DNA of 58,335 bases from Verrucomicrobiaceae bacterium E54. Lineage in GTDB: Bacteria > Verrucomicrobiota > Verrucomicrobiia > Verrucomicrobiales > Akkermansiaceae. Shown one piece after another: positions 16,511-24,904 of the stretch. The stretch is taken from contig JAKZES010000033.1 in the NCBI GenBank assembly GCA_022548915.1, positions 1 through 58,335 on the forward strand, in the 5' to 3' direction. Each line of letters starts with the position of its first letter. Positions within the stretch are counted from its first letter, which is position 1. The position numbers and the translations under genes are program-made. The notes below the pieces were generated by a model. The model was given only the letters and a program-made list of their open reading frames with translations, searched no databases and was not told the origin of the DNA.

Positions 16511-18539
16511 CTTGCGCCGCCTTCGAGGCAATCCCCGCGTTGCTTCGTTTGGACTTTCGCAGCGGGATCGCAAGGTGCAAGGCGGTGCCATCACCATCCT
16601 TGCTCTCGACGCCAAACTCCGCCCGCAACGCCTCCGCCCGCTGGCGCAACGCCCTCAGGGTCGCCGGACGTTCCCGCTTGGCCTCCGGGATGCCCACCCC
16701 ATCATCCGTGATCAGTAGCGCGAAGACTCCGTCGCCCTCATCGGCATGGATCGTCACGGTCTTCGCCTCCGAATGCCGCAGGATGTTGTGCAGGGCCTCG
16801 CGGAAATAGAGGAACAGGTGCCGGTTCTGCTCGTCGGAAAGCTCCGTCTGCCACGCCGCCTCGTTGGCCGTGAATTTCCACTCGAGACGCTCGAGCATGA
16901 TCGACGCGGTCTCGCGGAGATGCTCGACGGTCCCGATCCGTGCCCCGCCCTGCGGTCGCAGCAGCCACACGATGTCGCGCACGGCGCTCACCGTTTCCGC
17001 CGCGATGCGCTGGATGCGGCTCAGCTCCTTCGACGGCCCGGTCCGCCCCTCGGCCAGATCCGCGAACATCTGGATGCTGCCGAGATTGCTGCCGACCTCG
17101 TCGTGCAGGTCCCCGGCGATCCGCTCGCGCACCGCCCGCAGTTGCTGGCGCTCCCGGATGCGGTAGCGCAGCGGCAGGACGACCAGCGCCACGCCACCCA
17201 CGCCGCCCAGCAACCCGAGCACCCAGAAGACCGCCCGGCGCCAGTCGGCAATGATCCGGCCGGCTTCGCGCCGCAGTTCGTGGCGCTCGGTCTCGAGGGC
17301 CAGCCGCCGGTCGATCGCCGCCAGCCATTCCTGCGTCGGCACCAGTTTCCCGTCGGGCCCGTAGCCGTCACACAAACTCACCGTGCTCCAGAAGCGGGCA
17401 CCGGAGGCGATCACGTTTCCCATCCCGTCGGGCGAGCGCACCCGCGCCCCCAGCGCCACGTTCTCGGGGCCGTTCCACAACTCGACCTCGCTCATCGCGA
17501 AAAACGCCGGGTAGCTCTCGAAAGGCTTCCACAAGCGGGTCGCCTCGATGCGCACGAAGCGCCCGGAAAGCTCACCCAGTTTCACCTCCACGGGATTGTG
17601 ACCGGGATTGCGCATGGAAACCTCCAGCTTCGAGCCGTTCGTTTCGAAATCGTCCCGCTGCTCGCCGACCTTGACCTTGAAGGTCTGGGGAAATCCGAAG
17701 CCGCTCGGCAGATCCGAAGTCGGGCGCCGCGCGGGGATCAGCCTCAGGCGGTCGAAGCGCCGCACCTCGCTCAGGTCGAGCTCGAGCCAGGTCACCTCGT
17801 CGGCCCGCTCGCGCCCCCGTGAAAGCCAGCCGATGTTCCGGTGTTCCCCCGCCGGCATTTCCGGAAGGCCCAGCGGCGTCTGACGGTCGACCAGAAACTC
17901 CGGCGCCCACTGCCACGGCGCCGCCGAATTCTGGCCGCCCGGATTGCCGACCCTTGTCCCGGCCGCCAGATCGACGCCCCTGGAAAAAACGAACGCTTCC
18001 GACCAGGCGTGGGCAAATCGATCGCCATCGCCCGGCAGTTGTTGGGCGACGATCCTCAGGCCGGCCGCCTTGACCGGCGGTGAAAGCCGGAAGACGAAGG
18101 GATGACCGCCGCGCACCGGATGGCTCCAGGTGTCGGTCACCTCCGCCACCGTGGTCACGACCTCACCCTGCGCATCCGTCAACTCGACCCGGAAGTCGTC
18201 CGGCAGACCATACTGCCGGTTCAGTCCGTCGATCTCGTAGCGGCGCGCCGGCACCAGCGCGACAAAGTCGACCGGTGCGGGCTCGCCCCACTCGACCACC
18301 ATGGGAAACTCGCCCCGCGGCTCGGGATGCAGGCTGGCAAATCCCCCCGACCCTCCCTGATCGTCGCGCGGCAAAACCGGCAACCCGACCAGATCCGCAT
18401 CGATCCGCGCCAACTCCTGGTCGATCGCATCGAGCCTGCCGCCGAACTTCCGCGCCAGGTCCTCGCCCCAATCCGCCGCCCCGGCGCTCGCCCCGGAAAC
18501 CAGCAGCGCCACCACGCCTCGAACCATTGCCCGCGTCAT
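16503..18539 (-). CDS. NarX-type sensor histidine kinase with discoidin-like periplasmic region
   Basis: 678 residues. A signal sequence (VRGVVALLVSGASAGAA) is followed by about 380 residues outside the membrane with two jelly-roll-like halves (DFVALVPARRYEIDGLNRQY...; WLELDLSEVRRFDRLRLIPA...; FAMSEVELWNGPENVALGA), resembling F5/8-type (discoidin) carbohydrate-binding modules. One transmembrane helix (AVFWVLGLLGGVGGVALVVL) leads to a HisKA_3 domain with the phospho-acceptor in ERIAGDLHDEVGSNLGSI and a HATPase domain (FREALHNILRHSEA, LLITDDGVGIP). The domain order suggests it senses a glycan or cell-wall ligand; that is inference. It is translationally coupled to the response regulator. Confidence 0.87.
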   Translation of the reverse strand: MTRAMVRGVVALLVSGASAGAADWGEDLARKFGGRLDAIDQELARIDADLVGLPVLPRDDQGGSGGFASLHPEPRGEFPMVVEWGEPAPVDFVALVPARRYEIDGLNRQYGLPDDFRVELTDAQGEVVTTVAEVTDTWSHPVRGGHPFVFRLSPPVKAAGLRIVAQQLPGDGDRFAHAWSEAFVFSRGVDLAAGTRVGNPGGQNSAAPWQWAPEFLVDRQTPLGLPEMPAGEHRNIGWLSRGRERADEVTWLELDLSEVRRFDRLRLIPARRPTSDLPSGFGFPQTFKVKVGEQRDDFETNGSKLEVSMRNPGHNPVEVKLGELSGRFVRIEATRLWKPFESYPAFFAMSEVELWNGPENVALGARVRSPDGMGNVIASGARFWSTVSLCDGYGPDGKLVPTQEWLAAIDRRLALETERHELRREAGRIIADWRRAVFWVLGLLGGVGGVALVVLPLRYRIRERQQLRAVRERIAGDLHDEVGSNLGSIQMFADLAEGRTGPSKELSRIQRIAAETVSAVRDIVWLLRPQGGARIGTVEHLRETASIMLERLEWKFTANEAAWQTELSDEQNRHLFLYFREALHNILRHSEAKTVTIHADEGDGVFALLITDDGVGIPEAKRERPATLRALRQRAEALRAEFGVESKDGDGTALHLAIPLRKSKRSNAGIASKAAQGA

Positions 18540-18568
18540 CGTGTCCGCAGCCTAAGCAGGAAAAGGCC

Positions 18569-18585
18569 CGCTCCGGGAGAGCGGA
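18569..18585. repeat. Small hairpin between divergent kinase and glycosyltransferase operons
   Basis: CCGCTC and GAGCGG form a perfect 6-bp stem around CGGGA. It sits 30 bases from the kinase start in a 146-bp divergent region that must hold both promoters. No promoter was convincingly identified. Confidence 0.3.
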
Positions 18586-18685
18586 TTTCGACACCCCATC
18601 AAGCGGTGGCCGGCTCCGGCATCCTTCCCATCTCCAATATTTAGGATTTCCAAACTACCGGCTTCGTGGTTTTTCTAGGCGGCGC

Positions 18686-20440
18686 ATGGAGGACCGCGAC
18701 GATTCCCAGCCCACCCCCACCCGCCACCGGTGGATCGCCGTGGCCGGCATGGTGGTGCTCGCGGTCGTGCTGGCCATCCTGCTGCAGCCCGCCTTCAAGG
18801 CACCGCTGGTGTTCGACGACCTGATCTCGCTCAAGCAGATCGAGACCTTCGACTCGGTGGCGGATGCACTCGGCAGCGACGTGTTCTCGCTCTTCCGCCC
18901 GGTGAAGAACGTCTTCTTCTACTTGATGGAACAGGCCGGCGCCTCCGCCGTGGCCTACCACTGGGTGACACTCGCCGCTTACCTCGTCGCCACCCTCGGC
19001 GTCTTCGCCCTGGCCCGGCGCCTCACCGGCAGCCCGCTGTGGGCGCTGGCCGCCGCCGCCATCTGGTCGCTCTCGGCCGCCCACGTGAGCACCGCGATCT
19101 GGCCCAGCGCCCTGAACATCTCGGTCGCCGCCGCCTCGATGGCCTTCGGCCTGACCCTGTGGGACCGCTGGCGTGGCGAATCCGGGCGTCTGCCCGACGG
19201 CATCGGCTTCTTCCTGCTGCTGGCGCTCGGCCTCTGCTCCTACGAAACCGCGGTCGCGACGGCCCCGCTGGCGGTGATGTTCGACCTCTATCGCGGACGC
19301 CGCCTCTTCGCCAGATCCAGCATCGCCCGTTACGCCGGGATCGCGGTGGTCGTGATCGCCTGGCTGCTGATCCGGCACCAGAGCGGGTCGTCCACCGCCC
19401 GCCTCAACAACCCGTCCTTCACCACCGAAATCGAGAACTGGCAGATCGCCGCCTCGGCCCCCTATTTCCTGTGGACCCACTTCCTGATGTGGCTCGCTCC
19501 GTGGGGCCGGCTCGAATTCCTCGGCAGCTACCTGTGGGACCGGTCGATTCCGGCGATCATCATCCCCTTCTGCTGGCTCATGCTCATCGGCATCGGCGTG
19601 CTCTGCATCCGCTTCTGGAAACCAGGCAACCTCTTCGTCCTCGGCCTCGCCTGGTTCTTCCTCGCCGCCTTTCCCTCGGGAAATTTCGTCCCGCTCGGCA
19701 ACACCCCCTACGCCGACTACTACGTGCCCATCCCCGCGATCGGCCTGACCCTCGCCACGGTCGCGATTCTCCGCAGCCTCCTCCGCCTGTCGCGCAAGGC
19801 CGACATCGAACCCTCGGCGAAACGCTTCGCCCTCGTCCTGCTGGCGCTTGTCGTCACGGCCCGGGCCGCCAATCTGGTCGAACTCCGCGTCTGGGCCAGC
19901 GCCTGGACGGTCCCCGTGGAAATGATGGCGCGCACCGCCGCCGCCCGTCCCCATCAGTACCTCGCCAAAATGGTCGTCGCGCAGGTGATGGTCGATCACG
20001 GCCGACCGGACCTGGCCGAGCCCTTCGCCCGCAAGGCCATCGAGGACACGGAGGGCATTTCGACCCCCTATGTGGTCCTCGGCCGGGTCCACTACGAGCG
20101 GGAGGAATTCGAAGAGGCCATGGCGATGCTCCAGGCCGCGCGGGAAAAGCGGCACATCGACCCCGAGAGCCCGCAGTCGATCAACTACTATCTGGGCAAG
20201 ATGATCGGCCGCGATCCCGCGCGCACCGAGGAGGCCTTCGCCCACCTCCTCGAAGTCCTGCGCCGTCCCAGCTCGGATTTCCATCTTCGGGCGATCCTTG
20301 CCGCCGCCGAGATGTACGGGAACGCCGGCGACTCCGAGAAACAGCGCCATCAACTCACCCGCGGCCTCGATTTCCACCCCGAGAATCCCCAACTGCTCGC
20401 CGCCCTCGAGGCCCTCGGGGAAGGCCCGGAAGATGAGTGA
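18686..20440 (+). CDS. Multi-pass membrane protein, GT-C-like with C-terminal TPR region
   Basis: 584 residues. The start MEDRDDSQPTPTRHR precedes a first membrane helix (WIAVAGMVVLAVVLAILL). The first outer loop carries VFDDLISLKQ (Asp44-Asp45) and FSLFRPVKN, the kind of acidic pair and Arg-Pro segment found in GT-C-fold glycosyltransferases that use polyprenyl-phosphate sugars (compare TMTC proteins). About ten more membrane helices follow to residue 400, then about 180 soluble residues with TPR-like helical repeats (GRPDLAEPFARKAIEDTEG, GRVHYEREEFEEAMAMLQAA). It is the first gene of the operon that makes the presumed polyprenyl-phospho-arabinose donor, overlapping the next gene by 8 bases. 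A glycosyltransferase role is inference from fold features and context. Confidence 0.6.
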   Translation: MEDRDDSQPTPTRHRWIAVAGMVVLAVVLAILLQPAFKAPLVFDDLISLKQIETFDSVADALGSDVFSLFRPVKNVFFYLMEQAGASAVAYHWVTLAAYLVATLGVFALARRLTGSPLWALAAAAIWSLSAAHVSTAIWPSALNISVAAASMAFGLTLWDRWRGESGRLPDGIGFFLLLALGLCSYETAVATAPLAVMFDLYRGRRLFARSSIARYAGIAVVVIAWLLIRHQSGSSTARLNNPSFTTEIENWQIAASAPYFLWTHFLMWLAPWGRLEFLGSYLWDRSIPAIIIPFCWLMLIGIGVLCIRFWKPGNLFVLGLAWFFLAAFPSGNFVPLGNTPYADYYVPIPAIGLTLATVAILRSLLRLSRKADIEPSAKRFALVLLALVVTARAANLVELRVWASAWTVPVEMMARTAAARPHQYLAKMVVAQVMVDHGRPDLAEPFARKAIEDTEGISTPYVVLGRVHYEREEFEEAMAMLQAAREKRHIDPESPQSINYYLGKMIGRDPARTEEAFAHLLEVLRRPSSDFHLRAILAAAEMYGNAGDSEKQRHQLTRGLDFHPENPQLLAALEALGEGPEDE

Positions 20441-21872
20441 GGAAACGGACAACCTCCCCCTCTGCGTCGATCTCGACGGCACCTTCATCCGCTCGGACCT
20501 GTTGATCGAAGGTGTGCTCCGCCTGCTGCGCCATCGGCCCCTCGATGCCTGGCGGCTGCCGATCTGGCTTGCAAAGGGCAAACAACACCTGAAGGGCCGC
20601 CTCGCCCGGGCGGTCGATCCCCCGAAGACCCCGCCCCCGGTGAACCGGGAGGTCCTCGCGTGGCTCGAGGAGGAAAAGGCGAACGGCCGGAAGATCCTGC
20701 TGGTGACCGCGTCGCACGAGGAGGCGCTCGGCCCCGTTCGGGACCTCTTCCCCTTCGACGAGATCCTGGCGTCGGACGACGAGACGAATCTCAAGGGCAG
20801 AACCAAGGCCGCCCTGCTGGTCGAGCGCTTCGGGGAGCAGGGCTTCGACTACGCCGGCGACTCCACCTCCGACCAAGCCGTCTGGGAACACGCACGGAAG
20901 GCCATCGTCGTCTATCACGACGAGTCCACGCTCACCAAGACGAAGGCCGTTTACGACGTCGAACGCTCCTTCTGCACCAACTCGACCTCGTGGCCGGACT
21001 GGGTGCGTGCGATCCGCGTCCACCAGTGGGCCAAAAATCTTCTCATCGCCCTGCCCTTCCTCGCCGGGCACCACTTTCACACCGTCTGGCAACTGGCCGG
21101 ACTGGCGGCCGCCTTCCTCGCCATGAGCCTGTGCGCCTCGGGCACCTACCTGTGGAACGACCTGCTCGACCTCGAGTACGACCGCGCCCACCCCCGCAAG
21201 CGGGATCGGCTCGCGGCCTCCGGCCGGACCAGCCTGCAGCGCATTCTCATCGCCTCGACCGGCCTGGTCGCCGCGGGGCTCGTCGGCGGCTTCGTGCTCT
21301 CCCCCACCTTCGGGCTCCTGCTGCTCGGCTACATCGCGACCACGCTGTCCTACTCGCTCTACTTCAAGCGGGTTGCCATCGCCGACATCTTCCTGCTCAC
21401 CTTCCTCTACCTCTCGCGGATTGTCGGCGGCATCATCATTTCCGAGGCCAAGGTCTCGTTCTGGCTCTTCGCCTTCACCTTCCTGATCTTCCTTTCCCTG
21501 GCGGCGGCCAAGCGCTGCGTCGAGCTCCGCATCACCGCCGACAGCGGCGACGGCGAAATCAAGGGCCGCGGCTACTTGCAGGACGACCTCCCGACCATCT
21601 CCGCGCTGGGAATCGCCTCGGGTGTGGCCTCCTGCATCGTCCTCTCGCTCTACTCCAACAGCGACCAGGTCACCTCGCTCTACGCCCGCCACGAGTGGTT
21701 CTGGGGCATCTGCGTCATCGCCTTCTACTGGATCACCCGGATCTGGTTCCTGACCCACCGCGGCCTCATGCACGACGACCCGGTGGTCTTCGCCCTGAAG
21801 GACCGGGGCACCTGGATCCTTGCCCTTGCCGGCCTGGCCTGTGTGCTGCTGGCCCAACCCCTGCCATCGTGA
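20433..21872 (+). CDS. HAD phosphatase-UbiA prenyltransferase fusion (DPPR synthase-like)
   Basis: 479 residues. The N-terminal 190 residues are a HAD-type phosphatase: DLDGT (Asp13 and Asp15), LVTAS, a Lys in LKGRTKAALL and YAGDSTSDQ. The C-terminal part is a UbiA-family membrane prenyltransferase with NDLLDLEYDRAHPRKRDR (residues 242-259), closely matching the NDxxDxxxDxxHPxKR motif of mycobacterial 5-phosphoribosyl-decaprenyl-phosphate synthase (Rv3806c). The neighbours are homologues of DprE1 and DprE2, so the reaction is likely transfer of phosphoribosyl from PRPP to polyprenyl phosphate, with the HAD part removing the 5-phosphate. The start ATGAGTGA overlaps the previous stop; the end overlaps the next GTG by four bases. 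Confidence 0.8.
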   Translation: MSEETDNLPLCVDLDGTFIRSDLLIEGVLRLLRHRPLDAWRLPIWLAKGKQHLKGRLARAVDPPKTPPPVNREVLAWLEEEKANGRKILLVTASHEEALGPVRDLFPFDEILASDDETNLKGRTKAALLVERFGEQGFDYAGDSTSDQAVWEHARKAIVVYHDESTLTKTKAVYDVERSFCTNSTSWPDWVRAIRVHQWAKNLLIALPFLAGHHFHTVWQLAGLAAAFLAMSLCASGTYLWNDLLDLEYDRAHPRKRDRLAASGRTSLQRILIASTGLVAAGLVGGFVLSPTFGLLLLGYIATTLSYSLYFKRVAIADIFLLTFLYLSRIVGGIIISEAKVSFWLFAFTFLIFLSLAAAKRCVELRITADSGDGEIKGRGYLQDDLPTISALGIASGVASCIVLSLYSNSDQVTSLYARHEWFWGICVIAFYWITRIWFLTHRGLMHDDPVVFALKDRGTWILALAGLACVLLAQPLPS

Positions 21873-23164
21873 ACACCACCCGCACCATGCACTCGTGGGG
21901 CCGCGTTTCACCGGTCACCACCACCGTCGACGCCCCCGCCTGGGCCGACCAGATCCGGCCCGCCCCGGGCCCGGTCCTGGCTTACGGCCTCGGTCGCTCC
22001 TACGGCGATTCCTGCCTGCTCAGCGAGGGACGCATGATCGAGACCCGCTTCCTCGACCGCATCCTCGACTTCAATCCCGGGACCGGCCTGCTGCGTGCCG
22101 AGGGTGGCATCTCGCTCGATGCGATCCTGCGCTTCTGCGTGCCGCGCGGATGGTTTCTCCCGACCACCCCGGGCACCCGGCTGGTCACGCTCGGCGGGGC
22201 GATCGCCAACGACGTCCATGGCAAGAACCACCACCGCGCCGGCTGCTTCGGCAACCATGTGCCGCGCTTCGAGCTGCTGCGCTCGGACGGCACCCGGACC
22301 TTGCTCTCCGAGGGCAACCCCCGCCACGCCGCGACGATCGGGGGTCTCGGGCTGACCGGCATCATCACCTGGGCCGAACTCCAGCTCGTGCCCATCCGCT
22401 CGGCGCAGCTCGATGTCGAACTGGTTCGCTTCAGCGGGCTCGATGAATTCCTCGAGCTGTCGAAGGACTCCGAGCGGTTCTGGGAGCACACCGTGGCGTG
22501 GATCGACTGCGCCGCCAGCGGGAGAAGCCTCGGGCGCGGGATCTTCATCCGCGGCAACTGGTCGGCCCACGGCGGACTGGATCCGCACAAGCCGCCCGGT
22601 GCCTCGGTACCGGTCGACTTCCCCAACTTCGCGCTCAACCGCTTCAGCATCACCGCCTTCAACACCCTCTACTACCGGCGCTTTTTCGGCCGCACGAATT
22701 CGCTCCAGCAGCACTACTCGCCGTTCTTCCATCCGCTCGACTCGGTCCAGGGCTGGAGCCGGATCTACGGAAAGCGCGGCTTCTTCCAGTATCAGGTGGT
22801 CACCCCCACCGGTGCCGGCGCCGAACCGATGCGCGAGATGCTCCGGATCATTGCCGAGAGCGGTCAGGGCTCCTTCCTCGCCGTCATCAAGACCTTCGGA
22901 GAGAAGGCCTCGCCGGGGATGCTGTCATTCCCCTCTCCGGGCATCACCCTGGCCCTGGACTTCGCCAACCAGGGCGAATCCACCCTCGAGCTCTTCGGGC
23001 GCCTCGACGAGGTGGCCCGCTCCTGCGACGCCCGCTTCTACCCCGCCAAGGACGCCCGGATGAGCCGGGAGGACTTTGTCCGCTCGTATCCGCGCCTCGA
23101 TGAATTCCGCCCGCATGTCGATCCCGGCATGAGCTCGGATTTCTGGAAACGGATGAACGCCTGA
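21869..23164 (+). CDS. DprE1-like FAD-dependent polyprenylphosphoryl-ribose oxidase
   Basis: 431 residues from a GTG (GTGA overlap with the previous stop; an ATG lies six codons in). It aligns along its length with mycobacterial DprE1 as I recall that sequence: HSWGRVSP, YGLGRSYGDS (residues 39-48), TPGTRLVTLGGAIANDVHGK then NHHRAGCFGNHV (FAD-binding), HPLDSVQGWSRIYGKRGFFQ, SFPSPGITLALDF and AKDARMSREDF. The FAD enzyme oxidises the 2-hydroxyl of polyprenylphosphoryl-ribose, the first half of epimerisation to arabinose. Ala362 occupies the position of the benzothiazinone-reactive Cys387, while the Lys of the AKD motif is kept. Function by homology and operon context is well supported. Confidence 0.85.
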   Translation: MNTTRTMHSWGRVSPVTTTVDAPAWADQIRPAPGPVLAYGLGRSYGDSCLLSEGRMIETRFLDRILDFNPGTGLLRAEGGISLDAILRFCVPRGWFLPTTPGTRLVTLGGAIANDVHGKNHHRAGCFGNHVPRFELLRSDGTRTLLSEGNPRHAATIGGLGLTGIITWAELQLVPIRSAQLDVELVRFSGLDEFLELSKDSERFWEHTVAWIDCAASGRSLGRGIFIRGNWSAHGGLDPHKPPGASVPVDFPNFALNRFSITAFNTLYYRRFFGRTNSLQQHYSPFFHPLDSVQGWSRIYGKRGFFQYQVVTPTGAGAEPMREMLRIIAESGQGSFLAVIKTFGEKASPGMLSFPSPGITLALDFANQGESTLELFGRLDEVARSCDARFYPAKDARMSREDFVRSYPRLDEFRPHVDPGMSSDFWKRMNA

Positions 23165-23181
23165 ACCCCCGCCCCGCCACC

Positions 23182-23925
23182 ATGAGCGATTCCCCATCCT
23201 ACCGCACCGCCGTTTTCGGAGCCACCTCGGCCATCGCCGGCGAGACCCTGCGCGCCCTGCTGGCGGACCGCCCCGCCGAGATCCTCCTGATCGGTCGCAA
23301 TGCCGACCGCCTCGAAACCGTGGCCGCCGACCTCCGTGCCCGCGGCGCGGTGTGCGAGGTGCATGCCACCGACCTGCTCAACCCGGATGCCGGCTGGGAG
23401 TCCCTGCTTGCGGGAAAGGAATGGGACCTCTTCCTCATCGCCCACGGCTCGCTGCCCGACCAGGACGCCACCCTTGCCGACCCCCACGCCACCGGCCGCG
23501 AGATCGACATCAACCTGATCAGCCCGGTCCGCATCGCCGCGGCCTGCGCCCGCATCCTCGACAAGCAACAGAAGGGCACGCTGGCCGTCTTCGGCTCGGT
23601 CGCCGGCGACCGCGGGCGTCAGTCGAACTACCTCTACGGCGCCACCAAGGCGGCTCTCGAGACGTTCCTCGCCGGCCTGCGGCATCGCTTCGCCGACCTG
23701 CCGGCCGTCGCCATCACCCTGCTCAAGCCGGGCCTGACCGATACCCCGATGACGGCCAACATCGAAAAGGGCCCGCTTTTCTCCTCCGCCTCGAAAGTCG
23801 GCGAGGCCGCCTGGAAGGCGATCCACAAGCGCAAGTCCACCGCCTACCTGCCCGGCTGGTGGCGACTCGTCATGGGGGTCATTCGCCACCTTCCCGAGTT
23901 CGTCCTGCACAAGACGAAGCTGTAG
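23182..23925 (+). CDS. DprE2-like short-chain dehydrogenase
   Basis: 247 residues. The nucleotide-binding motif is FGATSAIAGET (residues 12-22, with GATSAIAG replacing the usual TGxxxGxG, as in the DprE2 branch), IGRN follows the second strand, and the catalytic Tyr152 and Lys156 lie in YGATKAALE. HGSLPDQ and VFGSVAGDRG complete the family pattern, and a hydrophobic C-terminal segment (WWRLVMGVIRHLPEF) could touch the membrane. It should reduce the 2-keto intermediate made by the DprE1-like enzyme to polyprenylphosphoryl-arabinose. It begins 17 bases after the upstream stop and closes the operon; a repeat-like hairpin region follows. Confidence 0.85.
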   Translation: MSDSPSYRTAVFGATSAIAGETLRALLADRPAEILLIGRNADRLETVAADLRARGAVCEVHATDLLNPDAGWESLLAGKEWDLFLIAHGSLPDQDATLADPHATGREIDINLISPVRIAAACARILDKQQKGTLAVFGSVAGDRGRQSNYLYGATKAALETFLAGLRHRFADLPAVAITLLKPGLTDTPMTANIEKGPLFSSASKVGEAAWKAIHKRKSTAYLPGWWRLVMGVIRHLPEFVLHKTKL

Positions 23926-23945
23926 GATCGGCACGCCGTCGCGGC

Positions 23946-24037
23946 CGCTTCCGGAGGCGGGGCGCCCTCGCCCCGCAACGCTTCCCGCTTGCGAACGCCA
24001 ATCGGCCCGCAGGCCGGGGGCGGCCTGCCTCCAAGCG
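23946..24037. repeat. GC-rich inverted-repeat element
   Basis: CGCTT-CC-GGAGGC (23946-23958) pairs with GCCTCC-AAGCG (24027-24037), 11 pairs with a two-base bulge. Inside, GGGGCG and CGCCCC (23959-23974, loop CCCT) form a perfect stem. The element fills the gap between the convergent dprE2-like and cold-shock genes and could terminate both transcripts. Confidence 0.6.
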
Positions 24038-24048
24038 CGTGATTCGGG

Positions 24049-24666
24049 CTAGCCGGCTTCCGGCACCAGCCCGTGGAGTCCGTTCCAAAGCAGGCCGCCT
24101 AAGATGAAGTCGAGGGCGAACAACTGGTGCACGAGCACGATCGCCCAGAACACCCATTGGTAGGAGCCCTTTGAAATCTTGTGGCGCAGGACACGCTGAC
24201 CGAGAAACGACCCGGGCCAACCTCCGAAGAGCTCAAACAGATGCAGGGTCGCCTCGGGCACCCGTGAGCTGGAGGCGATCGCATGGCGCTTGTCGAGCCA
24301 CTGCAGCAGGCCGGCCAGAAACGACAGGATCCCGACGCAGAAGGCGATCCACCAGAAACTCAGGAACTCCATCAGCCCGGGAAGCGCAAGCGCCGGAAGC
24401 ATCAGCAACAGCCCGAGTTCGAAGAGGTGACGCCAGCCGAGGACGCTGGGCGAAACATGCAGCACGATGTCCTGCGCACAGATTCGGCCTTGCGCATCCT
24501 GCCCCATTTCGAAGGAAACCTCATCGCCCTTCTCCGGCCACCGCGGCCGGTCCACGAAGTTGGTGATGTGCAGGAAGATCTTCTCGTCATTCGCCTCCGC
24601 GAAACCGAAAGGACTCTTGGCCTTCCAATCCACGATCACGCCCCGGTAACTGGCCTCCTTCATCAA
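24049..24666 (-). CDS. Cold-shock domain plus DUF1294 membrane protein
   Basis: 205 residues. Residues 1-70 are a cold-shock-like OB fold with KSPFGFAEANDEKIFLHITN, matching the RNP motifs KGFGFI and VFVH. Residues 80-205 hold four membrane helices (LFELGLLLMLPALALPG, WWIAFCVGILSFLAGLL and others) and the DUF1294 signature RVPEATLHLFELFGGWPGSF then QRVLRHKISKGSYQWVFW. The fusion is widespread; its function is unknown, possibly linking RNA or nucleic-acid binding to the membrane. Two ATGs lie at 24666 and 24663. It is transcribed toward the repeat element and lies 102 bases beyond the tRNA-Thr gene. Confidence 0.85.
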   Translation of the reverse strand: MMKEASYRGVIVDWKAKSPFGFAEANDEKIFLHITNFVDRPRWPEKGDEVSFEMGQDAQGRICAQDIVLHVSPSVLGWRHLFELGLLLMLPALALPGLMEFLSFWWIAFCVGILSFLAGLLQWLDKRHAIASSSRVPEATLHLFELFGGWPGSFLGQRVLRHKISKGSYQWVFWAIVLVHQLFALDFILGGLLWNGLHGLVPEAG

Positions 24667-24768
24667 GCGGTCTTTACGCTACTTTGGCTCACTCGATATT
24701 CAAGCGACATCCATGAACGGCCCCCCAGCCGGTCTGGGTGGTCGGTGATGGGTCGTGAGCGGGAGGAG

Positions 24769-24841
24769 AGCCCGTTGCCGGACTTGAACCAGCGACCGGC
24801 TGTTTACAAAACAGCTGCTCTACCAACTGAGCTAAACGGGC
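24769..24841 (-). tRNA. tRNA-Thr (UGU)
   Basis: The minus strand gives acceptor stem GCCCGTT/AACGGGC, D-loop AGCTCAGTTGGTAGAGC, anticodon stem-loop GCTGT-TTTGTAA-ACAGC with anticodon TGT, and T-loop GGTTCAAGTCC. The length is 73 nt with discriminator U and no encoded CCA. Confidence 0.95.
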
Positions 24842-24904
24842 ATTTCCCGGAGACGCGGAAAACTACCCGGTCGCACCGCGCTGACAAGTCCGAAGAATTC
24901 CGCC

